Below the pieces are notes generated by a model. It did no database searches. It was not told the DNA's origin and saw nothing but the letters and a program-made list of their open reading frames with translations. Shown here in pieces: positions 10,946 to 23,072 of a DNA stretch of 64,000 bases (the first letter of the stretch is position 1; each line of letters starts with the position of its first letter). Origin of the DNA: Ophioceras dolichostomum. Its lineage: Eukaryota > Ascomycota > Sordariomycetes > Magnaporthales > Ophioceraceae. The stretch covers positions 202,663 to 266,662 of the forward strand of contig PYST01000009.1 of the NCBI GenBank assembly GCA_003049485.1, written 5' to 3'. Position numbers and translations under genes: made by a program.

Positions 10946-13209
10946 CTAGTAGTCAAGCTTCTCCAGGTCCTCCCTGTTGACTGTGCTGACGAAGGCATGG
11001 TCCAGGAAGTGGAGCCACACCTTATTGTGCTTCTTGTGCTTCTTGTGCTTCTTCAGCTTGTCCTCGCCCACGGTGCCATCGTCCTTGTGGTTGAGGAGGG
11101 AGTCGTGGCTATCTTCATCCTCGTCCTCGTCGTCGTCTTGCTCCTCCCTCTCAGAAGCTTCATAGTAGTCATCTTCGTCGTCGTACTCGTCAAACCCATT
11201 ATCGTAGTCGGCCTCAGAGGCAAAGACCTTAGCCTTCGCTTCTCGTCGGCCCATGCGCCAGGCCAGCTGGATGTAGCTCGAGACGGTGAGGTCTTGAAGC
11301 TTCATCACTTTATCCTTGAACGTGCTATACTCCTCCTCAAAGCGGAACTCGAGGGGGTCGGGTCCCTTGTCTGGCTTCTTGCCCTTGTGCTTTCCGTGGC
11401 GCCAGCGGTCGGCGTCAACCTCACCACTGTCGTCCGTGACCGTGTCGTTGTTGATATGTGTCAGGTTTGCGTAATACTGTGTGTATCCCAGGAATGTGAG
11501 TGGCTGTGGGGAGTAAGCTGGGCCAGGAGGTGAAGACTTCGAGGGTGGATTCGGGATCACGAGATTTGGGTCCTTAGGCTTCTTCTTCTTGTCCTTCTTG
11601 TTCTTTCCGCCCTTCTTTTTCTTCTTCTTCTCGATCTCAATTAAGGTAAGATCACGAAGCTGGTGGAATGCCTCCAGCTCTTCAAGCGCCAGAGCGGTCG
11701 GAGTATGGACAGGGCGGATAATCGGCACTTGCCGGACGGAGGAGGTCTCGAGTCCAGTAATGTTGTATTCGATGATGCGCAATGTTGGAAAGAAGTTCGG
11801 CACAATGCTAGGCCCGACGATGGAAAGCTGATACCGTTCAGCCCAAGGACCGCCGAGCTTGCTCTGTGGCTTCTTCTTCTTCTTCCCCTTACGCTTCTTG
11901 TTCGTGTTCTCATCGTTTGGGCTGATAACATTAGAGCTGGGCGCGGCCTCCTTCGGGAGTTTCGACCAGCCATGCCTGAGCTCCATGAGGTAGTCCGAGG
12001 CACTCTGGACCGTCAGTTCGTCCGACATGGCCGTGCGGACAATGCCGTTGCCGTCGAAGTCGCTGATGAACATCCTGTCGACGTCGACTTCATTCGAGTC
12101 CTGGAGCATGAAGTGGTCGATGTTCATGTGACCGTAGATGGATCCGACGATGACGTCGCGGAACTGGTGCACCCAGAGCGTGTACTTTTGCCAACAGGTC
12201 TCGTCCCACAACATCTTGCTCGGCGTGCGGGCAGGAGGTACATGGCCCATAAGGATGGCCTTCATGCCGCGGTCGCGCATGAACTGCAGCTGGACCCGCA
12301 GCCACTCCAGCTGCTTAAAGCCGGGCTCGGCCGGGTCGACGCAGTCGTCGATGGCGGCGTTGCGATCAAAGAAGTACAGCGTGTTCAAGCTGAAGACGGC
12401 CAGCTTGTGCGGAATGACCTCGACGTAGAACCAGCCGCCGAACTCGAACGAGTGGCGCTGCTCTTCGGGGATGAAGTTGTGCCATAGCTCGGTGTAGTAC
12501 TGAAGCCAGCGGTTGGGACCAGGCATCATGATGTTGTGCGGGAGAATGTCGTTGTTGCCAAACGTCGGGATGACGGGAACAGTCAGGACCTTCGCCTTGT
12601 CGTCGTAGAAAAGGTCGCTGAACTTGGATGCGATCCACCGGTTGGTGCCCAGCACCTGTTCGGCGCTTCGGGGGATTTCCTCGTCGCTATCGTGGCGGGC
12701 ATTGTCGCCGGTCCAAATGACGAAATCGATCTTGTCCTTGAGGTGCTTGTCAATCCAGTCGAAAGTGGCGTTCACGAGCGAGAACGGGCTGTCGCAATCG
12801 GATGTCTCGGCGCCGTAGAAGCCGGAAGGGCCGTGGCCCCGATGGCAAGCCGAGTCTTCATCGGTTGAAGCGTGGACTTGGTAGAACTCGTCGGGGTGGA
12901 TGTCTGGTGAACGCAAGAGCCAGCTAGTTAGATGGTATGACACGTCACGACGATTCAAGGACTGTCAAGCCCAGGAGCCCGGATATGCGATCTGGCGGCA
13001 TGATGCGACGAACCCGTGATATGCAGGAACCTCCCATGGAGCTTAGGCTGTTCCTGTGGTCTCGATGGCGGGGTATGCGTCTGTATTGGAGGAGCCTGAG
13101 AGCTCTGCAGCACGCGCTGGTGCGCCTGGGCTTCTTCGCGGATGAAGCTGCCAATGACGACATTGCACAGCAACACCGAACCGAACAGCGGAGTCCACAA
13201 TCGTGGCAT
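10946..13209 (-). CDS. PPN1: Endopolyphosphatase, vacuolar (two exons)
   Basis: Predicted 717 residues from exons 13209-13014 and 12903-10946. The 110-base intron has a GTTCGT donor and CACCAG acceptor and rebuilds LHGRFLHITDIHPDEFY across the junction. Residues 1-25 form a hydrophobic signal anchor. A calcineurin-like metallophosphatase domain follows, with metal-ligand motifs HITD.H near residue 66, TGDNARH near 132, GNND near 182, then GHVPP and GHMN. This matches the fungal Ppn1/Phm5 family, type II vacuolar membrane enzymes that cut inorganic polyphosphate internally after proteolytic maturation. The C-terminal half contains unusually lysine-rich runs (near 11580-11630 and 11870-11890) and an acidic D/E block, plausible disordered inserts. 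The atypical GTTCGT donor is the weakest part of the model. Confidence 0.93.
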
Positions 13210-14908
13210 ATTTCACACCGACGAGGTGGGATGGCTGCCCAAGGCGAGCCTTATGAGCGGCGTAGACAAACAGACGGGCAGGAGTGTGCAAAAACCCAAA
13301 CAAAATGATGGTCTACAAAATACTACGAGGGGGCTTGTCTTTTAGGGGCCTTGGCCTACGGCTGTCAGGTCGGGTTAGGCGGCTAATAGGGGGCGTCGGT
13401 GCGTCTGGTCGTCGATGAGGGCGAAGGTGGTGTCCGTGTGAGGGGACTAGATGGTCTCGAAGTCGAGATGAAGAAGGCCGAAGATGTCGAGACCCCTAAA
13501 GTCAAATGGAGGACGCCCCTCCCTCGCGCCAGGAGCCGGCAGGCAAAATCCTGGCTCTTGAAGCAGAGAAGCCAGTGGGCAGGGAGAACCAACAAGTTAG
13601 GGAAAGAGGAACCAGCACCATTTAAAAACAACTGAAAATCGGGCAGCTACATGTTTTATGTATGCGAGGACCAAATTCCGCCCTCTCCCCTTTCTTCGTG
13701 GTCAGAAGTTGGGAAGTGCAGAAGCTGAGAGAGAAAGCTGGAAGGCAACAAGTTGCCCAACGACCATGGACCGGGGTCTCGCACAATTTTGAGTAAGAGA
13801 CCAGAGTCGCGGGCAGATCCGTCGCATGACGCATCCGGAGCCAACCTAGTCTCTCTTCGCGGTCCGAATCAGAAGCCATGGCACACGATCTGGGGTTTTT
13901 CCTCTTCAATTAAATTTATTACTCGTCTGTTGTGTCCTTTTGACTCTGTGAAGCTTCTGCACTTTCTCATCGTTGGTTCACGAGGGAGTGGGATGGGGGG
14001 CCAATGCTTCGCCGTGATCAACCCACGTGTGTCTCGGCCTTTGAGTTCACAACTGCCTGCCCACACCCACCACTACTAAATAAATCGTGCAGTGTGTGTG
14101 TGGCACATGGACAACTTTGCGTCGAGGACCTCTTTGGCTAACGTGAGCCATCACCGCCATCTCACATCTCGTGGGTCCCCTCCAAAGTCTCAGCTTTCGT
14201 GTCCACGCCTTCTTTCGGCCGCCGTTCATCACAAAAATGACGTAATTGTGCCTCCTCGGACAGTAGGTAGTGGACTGGGTGCGATGTGCTGTGGTCTTCC
14301 GTATTGGCTGGTGGAACCAGGACGAGGTATCCATGGTGGTGGGGCTCGCATTTTGGTTCTTAAATTTATCCTGAAAGCAAAATTCTAGTTACGAGTTTTC
14401 TCTCATCACCAGCAACTGCACGTCTCCAGAATGCCAGTGGCCCGTACTCACTTCTCGTCTGTACCATCATGGCCTGGTGTTATATACTCACAAATGGAGA
14501 TCTTGTTGCGAGATCAAGCTAAACCGCAAGTTTGAGGGAATTCTGAGGGCACTAAGCTACGGTGATGTTTTCCTATGAAATCGCGGTAACAGCTGAATGC
14601 CTTCACTATGCTTGGGAGGAGGTCCCCTTAGCTCGGCCTTGCACCGAACGAGGTCGCATGCCCAGAGTGTCCAGGGGCTGCACCGCTCTACAACTAGTGG
14701 ATGTGAGAAGCAGGATGAAGAGAGACGATGGTAGATAGTGGTGGTGAGTGACATGGAAAAAGGGGATCCAAATTTTGGAATTTGTCTTCACGGAACGCCG
14801 CCGTATTACTCCAGTCTAACAACAAGTACCAAACCAACCACCTGCAACCCATGAGATGTTGAACTCTCAAAACAAGTCTTCAAGAAAAACAGACATGGCC
14901 CCGTTCTT
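13210..14908. other. Intergenic between PPN1 and GCV1
   Basis: About 1.7 kb with no supported gene. Several 60 to 100 residue frames overlap on both strands without domains. The left end should carry the PPN1 promoter and the right end the GCV1 3' UTR. Confidence 0.5.
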
Positions 14909-16366
14909 TTACGCCGGCGCGGTTCCCTTCCAGTACTTGGTAGGCACGAACGGCATCTTCGTGACCACGGCCTTCCGCGTCTTCCCCCTCACAATTACAG
15001 CCACCTCCGTTCCTGCCTTGTGGAAACCATCCTTCACGTATCCCATCGCGATGTTCTTCTTCAGTGTCGGGCTGGGGCACCCGCTAGTGATCGACCCGAG
15101 CTTCTCCCCCTCGGCGCTCACGATCTCGGCCCCCTCCCGAGCCGGCGCACCCTCGACGACCAGTCCGACCCGGCGGCGCTCGACGCCGGTCCCGCCTTTG
15201 CTCTTCGGCGTCAGCTGGCCGAGGATCACATCCGCGCCGTGGAACCCACCTGTGGCTCTTCGCTGCGGGGCCACGATCCAGCTCAGCCCGGCCTCGACGG
15301 GGGTGGTAGAGTCGTCCAGGTCGTGGCCGTAGAGGCACATGCCGGCCTCCAGACGCAGGCTGTCCCGCGCGCCCAGGCCGGCCAGCTGCAATCTCTCCGG
15401 GCCCGCCACGGCCAGTAGCGCCTCTGTAACCTCGACAGTCTCATCGCCTGGGATGGAGATCTCGAAGCCGTCCTCTCCCGTGTAGCCACCCCTGCTGATC
15501 AGCAGCGGGCTCGACACCTCAGCCGTGCCGTGAGGACCATCCCTGAGCTTTACCCGGCCGTAGTGGGACGTGCCGAAGAGCACCTTCGGTAAACTAACCT
15601 CGGCGGGCTCGGCCAGCGCCTCGGCTAGAATCTCCTTGCTCAGGGGCCCCTGCATCGCGATTAAGCCCCAGCCGTCCATCTTCTCGTGGTGCACGGCGGG
15701 CTTCCCCTGCTCGGCCCAGATGGCCAGCTCCTCGGCGAGGTAGGCGTCATCCTTGGCGCGGCAGGCCGCGTTGGTCACGACGTAGAACAGGTTAGGCGCC
15801 AGCTTGGTGACAATAGTGTCGTCGACAATGCCGCCCGTGCGCCGGTGCAGGAGGGCGCTCAAAGTGCCCTTGTGCGGCTCCAGGTCGGCGAGGCCCGCGG
15901 GCGTGATCCTTTCTAGGAACTCGGTTGCGCCCGGGCCGTGGAAGCGGCGCTGCACCATGTGGCTGACATCGAAAAGTGATGCCTTCTCCCTTGTAAAGGC
16001 GTGCGATGCGCTGACCGACAGAGGCGAGTACTGTACGGGCATGTGAAAGCCGCCAAACGGCACCATCTTGGCGCCGTGGGCAAGGTGCAGGTCGTAGAGT
16101 GGTGTCTTTTCAAGAGCACCAGTGTCAGTTGGCGGCGCTGAAGCGAGACATCTCTTTTGAGATGCCCCGGTCCATTTTGGGACAGCCAACGGCGCCGAGA
16201 GCTGCGCCGAACATCTGAGCCGGTTCGGGTGAGTAGCCGTTGCGGCAGAACACGTGAGTGTTGCGAGCCGGGAATTGGCACGGCATTGTAGCTGCGGCGT
16301 CTGATGCAAAGCCAGCACCGGTCGGCCCAATGCCGCAGTCGATCTTATAGACTTGAAAGACTTCAT
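14909..16366 (-). CDS. GCV1: Aminomethyltransferase, glycine cleavage T-protein, mitochondrial
   Basis: Single exon, 485 residues. The T-protein transfers the methylene carbon from lipoamide-bound aminomethyl on the H-protein to tetrahydrofolate, releasing ammonia, in the mitochondrial glycine cleavage complex. The N-terminal 120 or so residues are rich in Arg, Ser, Thr and Ala with almost no acid, a mitochondrial presequence. The mature enzyme begins at about LEKTPLYDLHLAHGAKMVPF and contains the family signatures FGGFHMPVQY and EKASLFDVSHM, then the folate-binding GCV_T and C-terminal barrel domains (RRRVGLVVEG, NIAMGYV, VTKMPFVPTKYW). The ATG at 16366 was chosen; the frame stays open upstream, but that extension adds no presequence-like or conserved sequence. 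Confidence 0.95.
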   Translation of the reverse strand: MKSFKSIRSTAALGRPVLALHQTPQLQCRANSRLATLTCSAATATHPNRLRCSAQLSAPLAVPKWTGASQKRCLASAPPTDTGALEKTPLYDLHLAHGAKMVPFGGFHMPVQYSPLSVSASHAFTREKASLFDVSHMVQRRFHGPGATEFLERITPAGLADLEPHKGTLSALLHRRTGGIVDDTIVTKLAPNLFYVVTNAACRAKDDAYLAEELAIWAEQGKPAVHHEKMDGWGLIAMQGPLSKEILAEALAEPAEVSLPKVLFGTSHYGRVKLRDGPHGTAEVSSPLLISRGGYTGEDGFEISIPGDETVEVTEALLAVAGPERLQLAGLGARDSLRLEAGMCLYGHDLDDSTTPVEAGLSWIVAPQRRATGGFHGADVILGQLTPKSKGGTGVERRRVGLVVEGAPAREGAEIVSAEGEKLGSITSGCPSPTLKKNIAMGYVKDGFHKAGTEVAVIVRGKTRKAVVTKMPFVPTKYWKGTAPA

Positions 16367-17186
16367 ATTCGCGGCGAATGGCCAAAAGGACGGTGTTGGA
16401 ATGGACTGGTTGTGCAGCCCTGGTTCCAACAGGATACGCTTGTATGTGGTAGTTAGAGGTGTCCAAGCAGCGCCGGCCTCGGCGACGAGGGGTACGGTGG
16501 GGAGGCCGAGCACCCGACCCGCTCCTATCACTATCACGCCGCACTGGCTGTATCAATCCTAGGCCCGTTATCGACCTGAGAAGGGGCTTCAGCTAATGGT
16601 ACATTCTATGAATTTACTCAAAGACTTTGACGTGGTCGTGTAAGCTCGAGTCGGCACGTCTAGAACTTCTATTGAGGTTTCGCTCCGGATGAACGGAAAC
16701 TGTCCGGGATCTAAAAATGACGGAGCAGACCGCTGAAAGCCGGCGCCAATACGGAAGGAAGTCGGGGCAGAAAGGAGGAATGCAATATTCCAAAGTCACG
16801 TCGAGTCGAACTCATTGGATTCGCGTTCTCGCAAATTTCCCAATAGTGCGCAAGTTCAATCCCTGAGATCTACAGCTCGCCCCTGTAGGTAAAGAGCATC
16901 AAGAGCATCTGCCAAGTCTGTTCAGTGTCTCTCTCTAGAGCTTTGGCTCACAGAGACATTGGCCTTCCAAAACCAACTCCAGTCGTATTCAAACAGGCCG
17001 ATGGAAGCAGGCTCCGGCCATCTAAGATAATGGTAACCAAATAATACCAACGCGATTCCCCACGAGCGAGAGAAAATAAGACCTAGGAGTTACAGTGCCC
17101 GAACCCCACCTAACAGATGAAACTCAAGGCGGGAAATGGAAGAGGCGCACAGGGAGAGCCTTGCCCTCACCGACCTGCCGCGACGC
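16367..17186. other. Intergenic: GCV1 promoter and VMA13 3' region
   Basis: No gene visible. The two flanking genes run in the same direction, so this holds the GCV1 promoter on its left and the VMA13 3' UTR on its right. No clear regulatory box was recognised. Confidence 0.5.
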
Positions 17187-18837
17187 CTATTTGTTGTTCT
17201 CGAAGCTGTACTTCAACCAGCCCCCAAGCGCCCTCAGGCTCTCCCAACGGACATTCTCATCCTCCTCACCCATGAGCTCCATGACCCGCGTCTTGAGGCC
17301 CAGCCGCTCGAGCTGGCCCCGGCGCTCGGGCACCTCCCGCACGAGGGCACCGACGTCGTTGCACGCAATCGCCAACACCTGCTTGTCCTGGTCCCAGGGC
17401 TTCTTCATAATCTCGGCGAGCTGGCGGACGACCTCGCCGTTCTGCGACTCGAGGATGCGGCGCGCGTTCTCGGCCCAGAAGGTCTGGCTGCGGTGCGGCG
17501 GCGACCAACGGAGGTGGCCCATCTTCACCTCGGCGACGTACTCGTCGAACGTCGTCTTGGTGGCCGCGTACTCGTCCAGCATGGATCTCAGGCTCTGCAG
17601 GTCCTCCTGCAGGTCCGGGTCCGCTAGCTGCCGCGACGACAGGTTCGCGAGCAGCGCAGGCAGCCGGGCGAACGAAGCGACGGGAAGAAGGCTCGACCGG
17701 TTCGCCGAGAGCAGGTTGTATAGCGTGGACACTAGCAGTCGTGTCGTCTTCTCCTTGGGCGACAACCTAAGGAGCTGGGTGTATAGCGAGACGATGTTGT
17801 ACTCTCTATAAAACGCAAGCAAAAGGTCAGAGCTCCAGCCAGGTAGCAAGATAACAGTGTGAGTAGAGGGGTAGGGGTCCAGGGGGGTCAGGAGTTAGGG
17901 GCTAGGAGTAAGGGGTAGTCGCATACTCGTTAAGATCATAGCCAACCTCTTCAGCATCGAATGAGAGCTGCCACATCACCAACAGCACGTGGTAGAGAAG
18001 CTGCAGCCCGACGCCACCGCCGATCGAGCCCTCCAGACCCCCACCCCTGGTTCCCCTCAGGTTTGAAGACGAGTCGCCGTTCCCGGACGACCCTGCAGCC
18101 GCACGGAGTATGTTCACCAGCGGAGCGACCGTCTCACTCCTCTGCGCCCAGAACTGACGTCGTGATTTGGTCCCGTACAGCAGCGAGGAGTAGTGCAGCA
18201 CGCCTATGTCCTGCAGGCCCGCGTCCGAGTTCTTCGTCAGGGTGGACAGGTAAGACAAGATTACGGGTAGCGCTTTCTCGATCGTGGCGGGCGACTCGTC
18301 CTTGGAGCTGGCAGCCAGGTTGGCGAGGACCGTTGAGGTCAATAGTGGGATGGGGTCTTCCGGGTTAGACGAGTGGGCGAGGAGTGGTAGGAAGTTCTGG
18401 TACGGATCGGAGTTCTGGAAAAGAGCCTTTGACAGAGAAGGGACGCCTGTAGTTACAGTCATGGATGATCAAGTCAGCTTCCAGAATTACTCCTCAGTAA
18501 TGCTGTACGTGGGCGAGGAGCGCAAGATGCAGGCAAAGGGGAGCGTACTTTCGAGCAAATCGCTCAGTAGGACGAGGATGTACTGGACGATATGCTTGTT
18601 CGCCGACTCTAGCACGCTGGGCTTCCCTGGCGCGCCAACAAACAGCGCCCTGTAGCCGTCGATGTCGGCCTCGACAGTTTGCCGTCGCGCATCCTTTTTG
18701 ACCTTGTCGACAGCTCTGATTTTCGCCAGATGGTCCTCGGTCAAGGTGCCCGCCCGCACGGCGCCATCCCAAGCAATAGGCCTTTGGCGAATATTGCTCT
18801 GCAGCGAAGCTAAATATGTGGGAGGATCGAGGGACAT
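17187..18837 (-). CDS. VMA13: V-type proton ATPase subunit H (three exons)
   Basis: Predicted 475 residues from exons 18837-18549, 18446-17927 and 17805-17187. Intron 1 (GTACGC...CTACAG, 102 bases) rebuilds LLSDLLESVPSLSKALF. Intron 2 (GTATGC...TTATAG, 121 bases) rebuilds YDLNEEYNIVSLYTQLL. Subunit H is an all-helical HEAT/armadillo-like regulatory subunit of the cytosolic V1 sector. It activates ATP hydrolysis in the assembled pump and silences free V1. Family signatures are LTQLLRLSPKEKTTRL-type (here YTQLLRLSPKEKTTRLLVST) and the C-terminal domain with DKQVLAIACNDVGALVREVP and ENVRWESLRALGGWL. An insert of about 25 residues rich in Gly and Ser sits before GLQLLYHVLLVMWQLSF. The start matches the typical MSLDPPTYL beginning. 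Confidence 0.95.
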
Positions 18838-20615
18838 TCTGGTAGGCAGTGAGAGCAATAGAAGCCGGTAGCAGCGGCAGCAATGGAAGTCGTAGTAATA
18901 GATGTCGGTGGAAGTTGAGGCGAGGGTGCAAGTGGGTTCGAGTTGGCAGTTTTCAGATCGATCAATTGAACTGTCGTCAAGTTGGATGGCGATGACGGTT
19001 GGTTGGTCGTTCAGCTGGTAGCTGTCCCCTCCCGTTTCTGCAGCGGACGCCCCAAGGCTGGCGGGTCGAGCTCGGGCCCTGGTCACTCACAGGTACTGAT
19101 CGGGGAACCTCCTGCCATCACCCAAGCCCCGCTCCTTAGATACACAAGAATCACAAGGCACAGCAGTTAGGAAACCCCTCACGGTGGTTTGTTGGGAGAA
19201 TTCTATTCCTGAGTTCGCCTCTGTTTGAAACATGGTGTCAACTGCACCATCTTCCTCTCCCGAGCCTCAATGGTATGTGGCATGGATGAGGCCATTTCCC
19301 CTTTGCTGTAAGTAATCAGGGCCGCCAGCAGCGGCAATGGAGAGGATGATGATGATGCTAATGGCACGAGGAAACACACTGATGATTTGGATGGTTCATC
19401 GCTCACAGTGATGGGCACTCCAGAGGTACAGAGCCCGAGGCTCACCCGAAAAATGACAGAGTGACCCACACCCCGCCTGTTTTAACACGGCTTGCAGGGA
19501 TAACACAGCTGCGATAAGATGGAAAATGACCGGGGTGTGTGATAATTGTCCAGTAAACGGCGGAGCGGGGCAAGTAAACAGCTGGCAAGCGCAAGAGCTT
19601 GCAGGAGCTTGCATCATCCTGCTCCTCCTCCAACCAAGTGCCTCAGCAAGAGAAAAGGAGCGGAGAGAGACGGGAAGCTCAATGCAGAACGACCGACAAG
19701 CTTGAGAAGGACAGGAGATCCGGAGAGAGAAAATCCAGCTGAGATTTATTCCTTTTCCCCAGAGTTTCGAGTGTGCAAAGACTGACCCGAGAAGTAGGAT
19801 AATTGTGGAAATTTTCCAATCGTATTGTTTGTGTGGTGGGTTGCAGCAACCAAAAATCATCGCCAAAATTTGAGAGGTTGGGCAAATCGCCAGGTAGGAA
19901 GAAGGAGGTTGGGCCAACACGATCGCACAGAATCCCAGAAAACCACTCGTCCACCACCGTCCAACCTGTCAATTGGAAAAGGGAATACCTGACCGGCCCA
20001 CCACCTGATTTTTCGATTGTTCAGTCTTCAAACATCCCGCCTTCGTATTAATTCTGCGGCACCAGCGCTCGCATATCTTTGCCACAGCTGCTGCTGTCTT
20101 AGTTCATTCTCCCCTCCCACCACATATTCCACCCGCATTCCTTAACAAAAGCTCCCCTCTCACGAAGCTAACATTTTAGCTCCCGGCGCATCATCCCGTT
20201 CGACTGTTTCTTGGGACAAGTCGAAGGCCCTTCCCGGCACACAGCAACGGCACGGGTCGGAGCTCACCACATTCTTTACAGCTTCATTGTCTTGTGAGCT
20301 TCAAGTTTCGTGGTGCTGCGCATAGTGAGTTGGCAAACGAGTGAACAGGCGGTCTGCTATTATAACTCGCTTCTTACACCACCTCCGCGCAAGCCACCCG
20401 CGACTCGAGGGTAATTTGGGCGTTAGCACGACTCGACGGAAGACCAAGCGCAACCAACCGAAGAACAAACTTCGGCCGAGTGCTAAGAGTACCTTGAGAC
20501 GGGACGTTGCGCCACGAACCCTCCGACCGAGGCCGGACCCGGCAACCCCACGGGTCAACCCGGCAAACGGTCTCGCCTCCGGACTGGGTCCCCGACTTCA
20601 AGATAGGGGGCGAAA
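18838..20615. other. Divergent promoter region, VMA13 and Gly-rich protein gene
   Basis: About 1.8 kb between two divergent genes with no supported gene inside. CT-rich and A-rich patches near 20090-20170 are compatible with a long 5' leader for the plus-strand gene. Short open frames show no domain. Confidence 0.5.
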
Positions 20616-21095
20616 ATGCGTCTCTCACGCCGGAGCGCCCCCCTGTCCCTGCTCGTTGCAGCTACAACATGGACATGGCTAGCAACTTATCCACAGCTCG
20701 CAGCCGCGGTCCCCTACCCAAAGGATGACCTGCACGACTTCGCCGGGGTCGGGTTCCTGATGCCTCGCCAGTGTGTTCAGTACTGCGGCTATGAAAATCG
20801 CTACTGCTGCACGGCCGGTACGGCTTGCGCCACGATAGCCGGCAACATCGCCATCTGCCAGCAGGCCCAAGGTGGTGGTAACCCGATCTTGACCACCACG
20901 TGGACCCAGACCCAGACCTTCACCAGCACTATCTACGGCGCCACGCCCGTGCCGACCGGAGGGAGCACCGCCCCGTGCGTGCCCGATGAGAGCCAGGGCC
21001 AGAAACCCTGCGGTCCCATTTGCTGCAAATCCAGTCAGTACTGCGCTTGGGATGGCCAGTGCAAGGACAACGAGGGTGGTGGCGGTGGTGGTGGA

Positions 21096-21137
<42 letters not shown>

Positions 21138-22020
21138 GGGTACACGTCGTGGACGACAACCTACACGACGACGGGTGGGGTTGTCATCACGACGGCGTTC
21201 AGCGCTCCCTACCGTGTGACGAGTGGTGCCACCGTGATTCCTACCGGGACCGCCATCGGGTCCAACAATGGCACGATCGGCGCCGGCGGCGGCACCGGTG
21301 GCGGCCTGTCGGCAGGCGCCATTGCTGGGATTGTCATCGGCACAATATTTGGCGTCGGCCTACTCCTGCTCATCTGCGCTTGCTGTTGCATCAAGGGTTT
21401 GTTGGACGGCCTCCTTGCCCTACTGGGCTTCGGCAAGAAGAAGAAGAGCTCGGAGAAGACAACCATCACGACCGAAGAGCGCTACTCGCGCCATGGCAGC
21501 GCCCACTCACGCCGGGATAGCCATAGCGGTGGCTGGTTTGGGTTCGGCGGAAGGCCATCGGGCGCCTCGTCCCGCAAGAGTGAGAAGAAGAGCAGCAGCG
21601 GCTTGGGTTGGCTCGGTCTAGCCGGCGCTATCGGTACCATCCTGCTGCTCTTGGGTCTCCGGAAAGACAAGAAGAAGCCGCCACCATCGTCGAGGCCGTC
21701 GAGGCACTCCAGGAGCTCGTATAGTAGCGACACCTGGACGAGCACTAGTCCTAGTAAGTTTCCCTCCCTGTCCTTCTCCAGCTCATGTTTCAATGGACAT
21801 GTCTCCTGTCCTAGTAGGTAGCAGCCGTTTCTGACAAGCATGAAAAACAACAGGCCGAGTAACGAGAAGAACGGAAGAGACACGGAGGACCTACCATGCC
21901 TCTCGGGGCCCATCATCCCCGCGGTCTCCCCGCCGGTACTCACGGCCGCCCTCCAGACGGCCATCCCACGCGGGGTCCCGGGTCCCCTCGAGACAGCCAA
22001 CGCGTCGCTCCCACTCATGA
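20616..22020 (+). CDS. Secreted/single-pass Cys- and Gly-rich membrane protein (two exons)
   Basis: Predicted 434 residues from exons 20616-21753 and 21854-22020; the intron has a GTAAGT donor and AACAACAG acceptor, phase 1. A signal peptide spans residues 1-30. A Cys-rich ectodomain has two clusters (CVQYCGYENRYCC... and CGPICCKSSQYCAWDGQC), an uninterrupted run of 22 glycines (21075-21140) and a Thr-rich stretch. A transmembrane helix (AGIVIGTIFGVGLLLLICAC) ends in a CACCC palmitoylation-like Cys cluster. The cytosolic part is basic and has a second hydrophobic segment (LAGAIGTILLLLGLRK). Exon 2 encodes an Arg/Ser/Pro tail ending RQPTRRSHS, which fits exon 1 far better than reading on into the intron. 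The layout resembles fungal wall-associated sensors or small cell-surface proteins, but I did not recognise the family. Confidence 0.8.
21075..21140 (+). repeat. GGN/GGC repeat coding 22 consecutive glycines
   Basis: A 66-base tract of GGT/GGC/GGA codons within the ectodomain of the Cys/Gly-rich membrane protein. Its centre is nearly pure GGC, so it is likely length-polymorphic by slippage in units of one glycine. Confidence 0.9.
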
Positions 22021-23072
22021 TACGAAATCATTGTCGTCGTAGCCTTAAATCCGCTTCCTAGTTCTTTTTCCTCTCAGATCCCCTGATATCAGCTTCCCCC
22101 AGCATTAACCAATACTCTCCCCTTCCTTTTCATCAATTCGACAAAAGTCTATAGCCCCTTCATCACCATCACCCCACCCCTTCAATCCGAATATGACCAG
22201 CTCCAGGCACCCTGGTCTGATGTATAAAGAAAGCCATGTCACGATTATTACATAAATCCCCCCCATTTTCGTTTTTCCCCGGGCGCATTCATCATTTCAG
22301 CATATGGCGTGGTAGAGAGTGTATAGAACTGTCCACCACAAGGAGTTTGTTTCTGCCCTGATTTCCCTGTCGCATTCAAGAGGAGGTTGTTCAAATTTTT
22401 CAGAATATTTTTTTTCCCTTCCCCGCTACGAAGATCGCATGGAAATGAGACAAAGAGACGAAAGAGAACCACAAACGAATTTTCAGCTCGAGATTATACG
22501 AGCGCAGTTGGCCGTGGCCAAGTCGATATGGGGTCGGCCATGATGGACATAATTGTCGCATGATAGATGTTCTGGATGCTCACCGCAGAAAGGATATGAA
22601 GAACAGTCTGGATTCCCCCATAATGAGAACTTCTATCGGAAGCAAGCTTAAGTGTGCCAGCATCCAATGCATTGCCAGCAGTTAATACGAGAAGCCTAGA
22701 AGATTCATTTGGCGCTCTTCGCTAAAGTCCCACCATTCGTCATTATCACGTAGAGGGGCACCCAGGGTCAAGGCGGATAACCAATGCATCATACCCTGCG
22801 AGCTCATCGTGGAGTCAAGCCTTCAGCTCGGACAGCGGTAGTAGTGTCACAAACATGACAGGTCTCCTGGCATTTTCCGCGGGCCGTGTTGCATTCGTTT
22901 GCATGTGGTCCGGTCAAAAAAAATCCTATTTTGGCTCAAGCGTTATGAAGTCGACCAGTCTGCATAACAAGCGCAACTCCGTAATTGATATGATGAACCC
23001 AATGCCACCACTCCTGTAGACCCAGATTGGAAAGCAACAAAGAAAGCAGGAATATCGGCTTGGTGCCCCCTC
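22021..23072. other. Convergent intergenic region
   Basis: No gene seen. It contains the 3' regions of the plus-strand Gly-rich gene and of the minus-strand RPL9. The open frames present are under 100 residues and unremarkable. Confidence 0.5.

Noticed and set aside
11663..12487. 274-codon plus-strand frame opposite PPN1
   Set aside because: Antisense shadow; the minus strand carries all metallophosphatase motifs.
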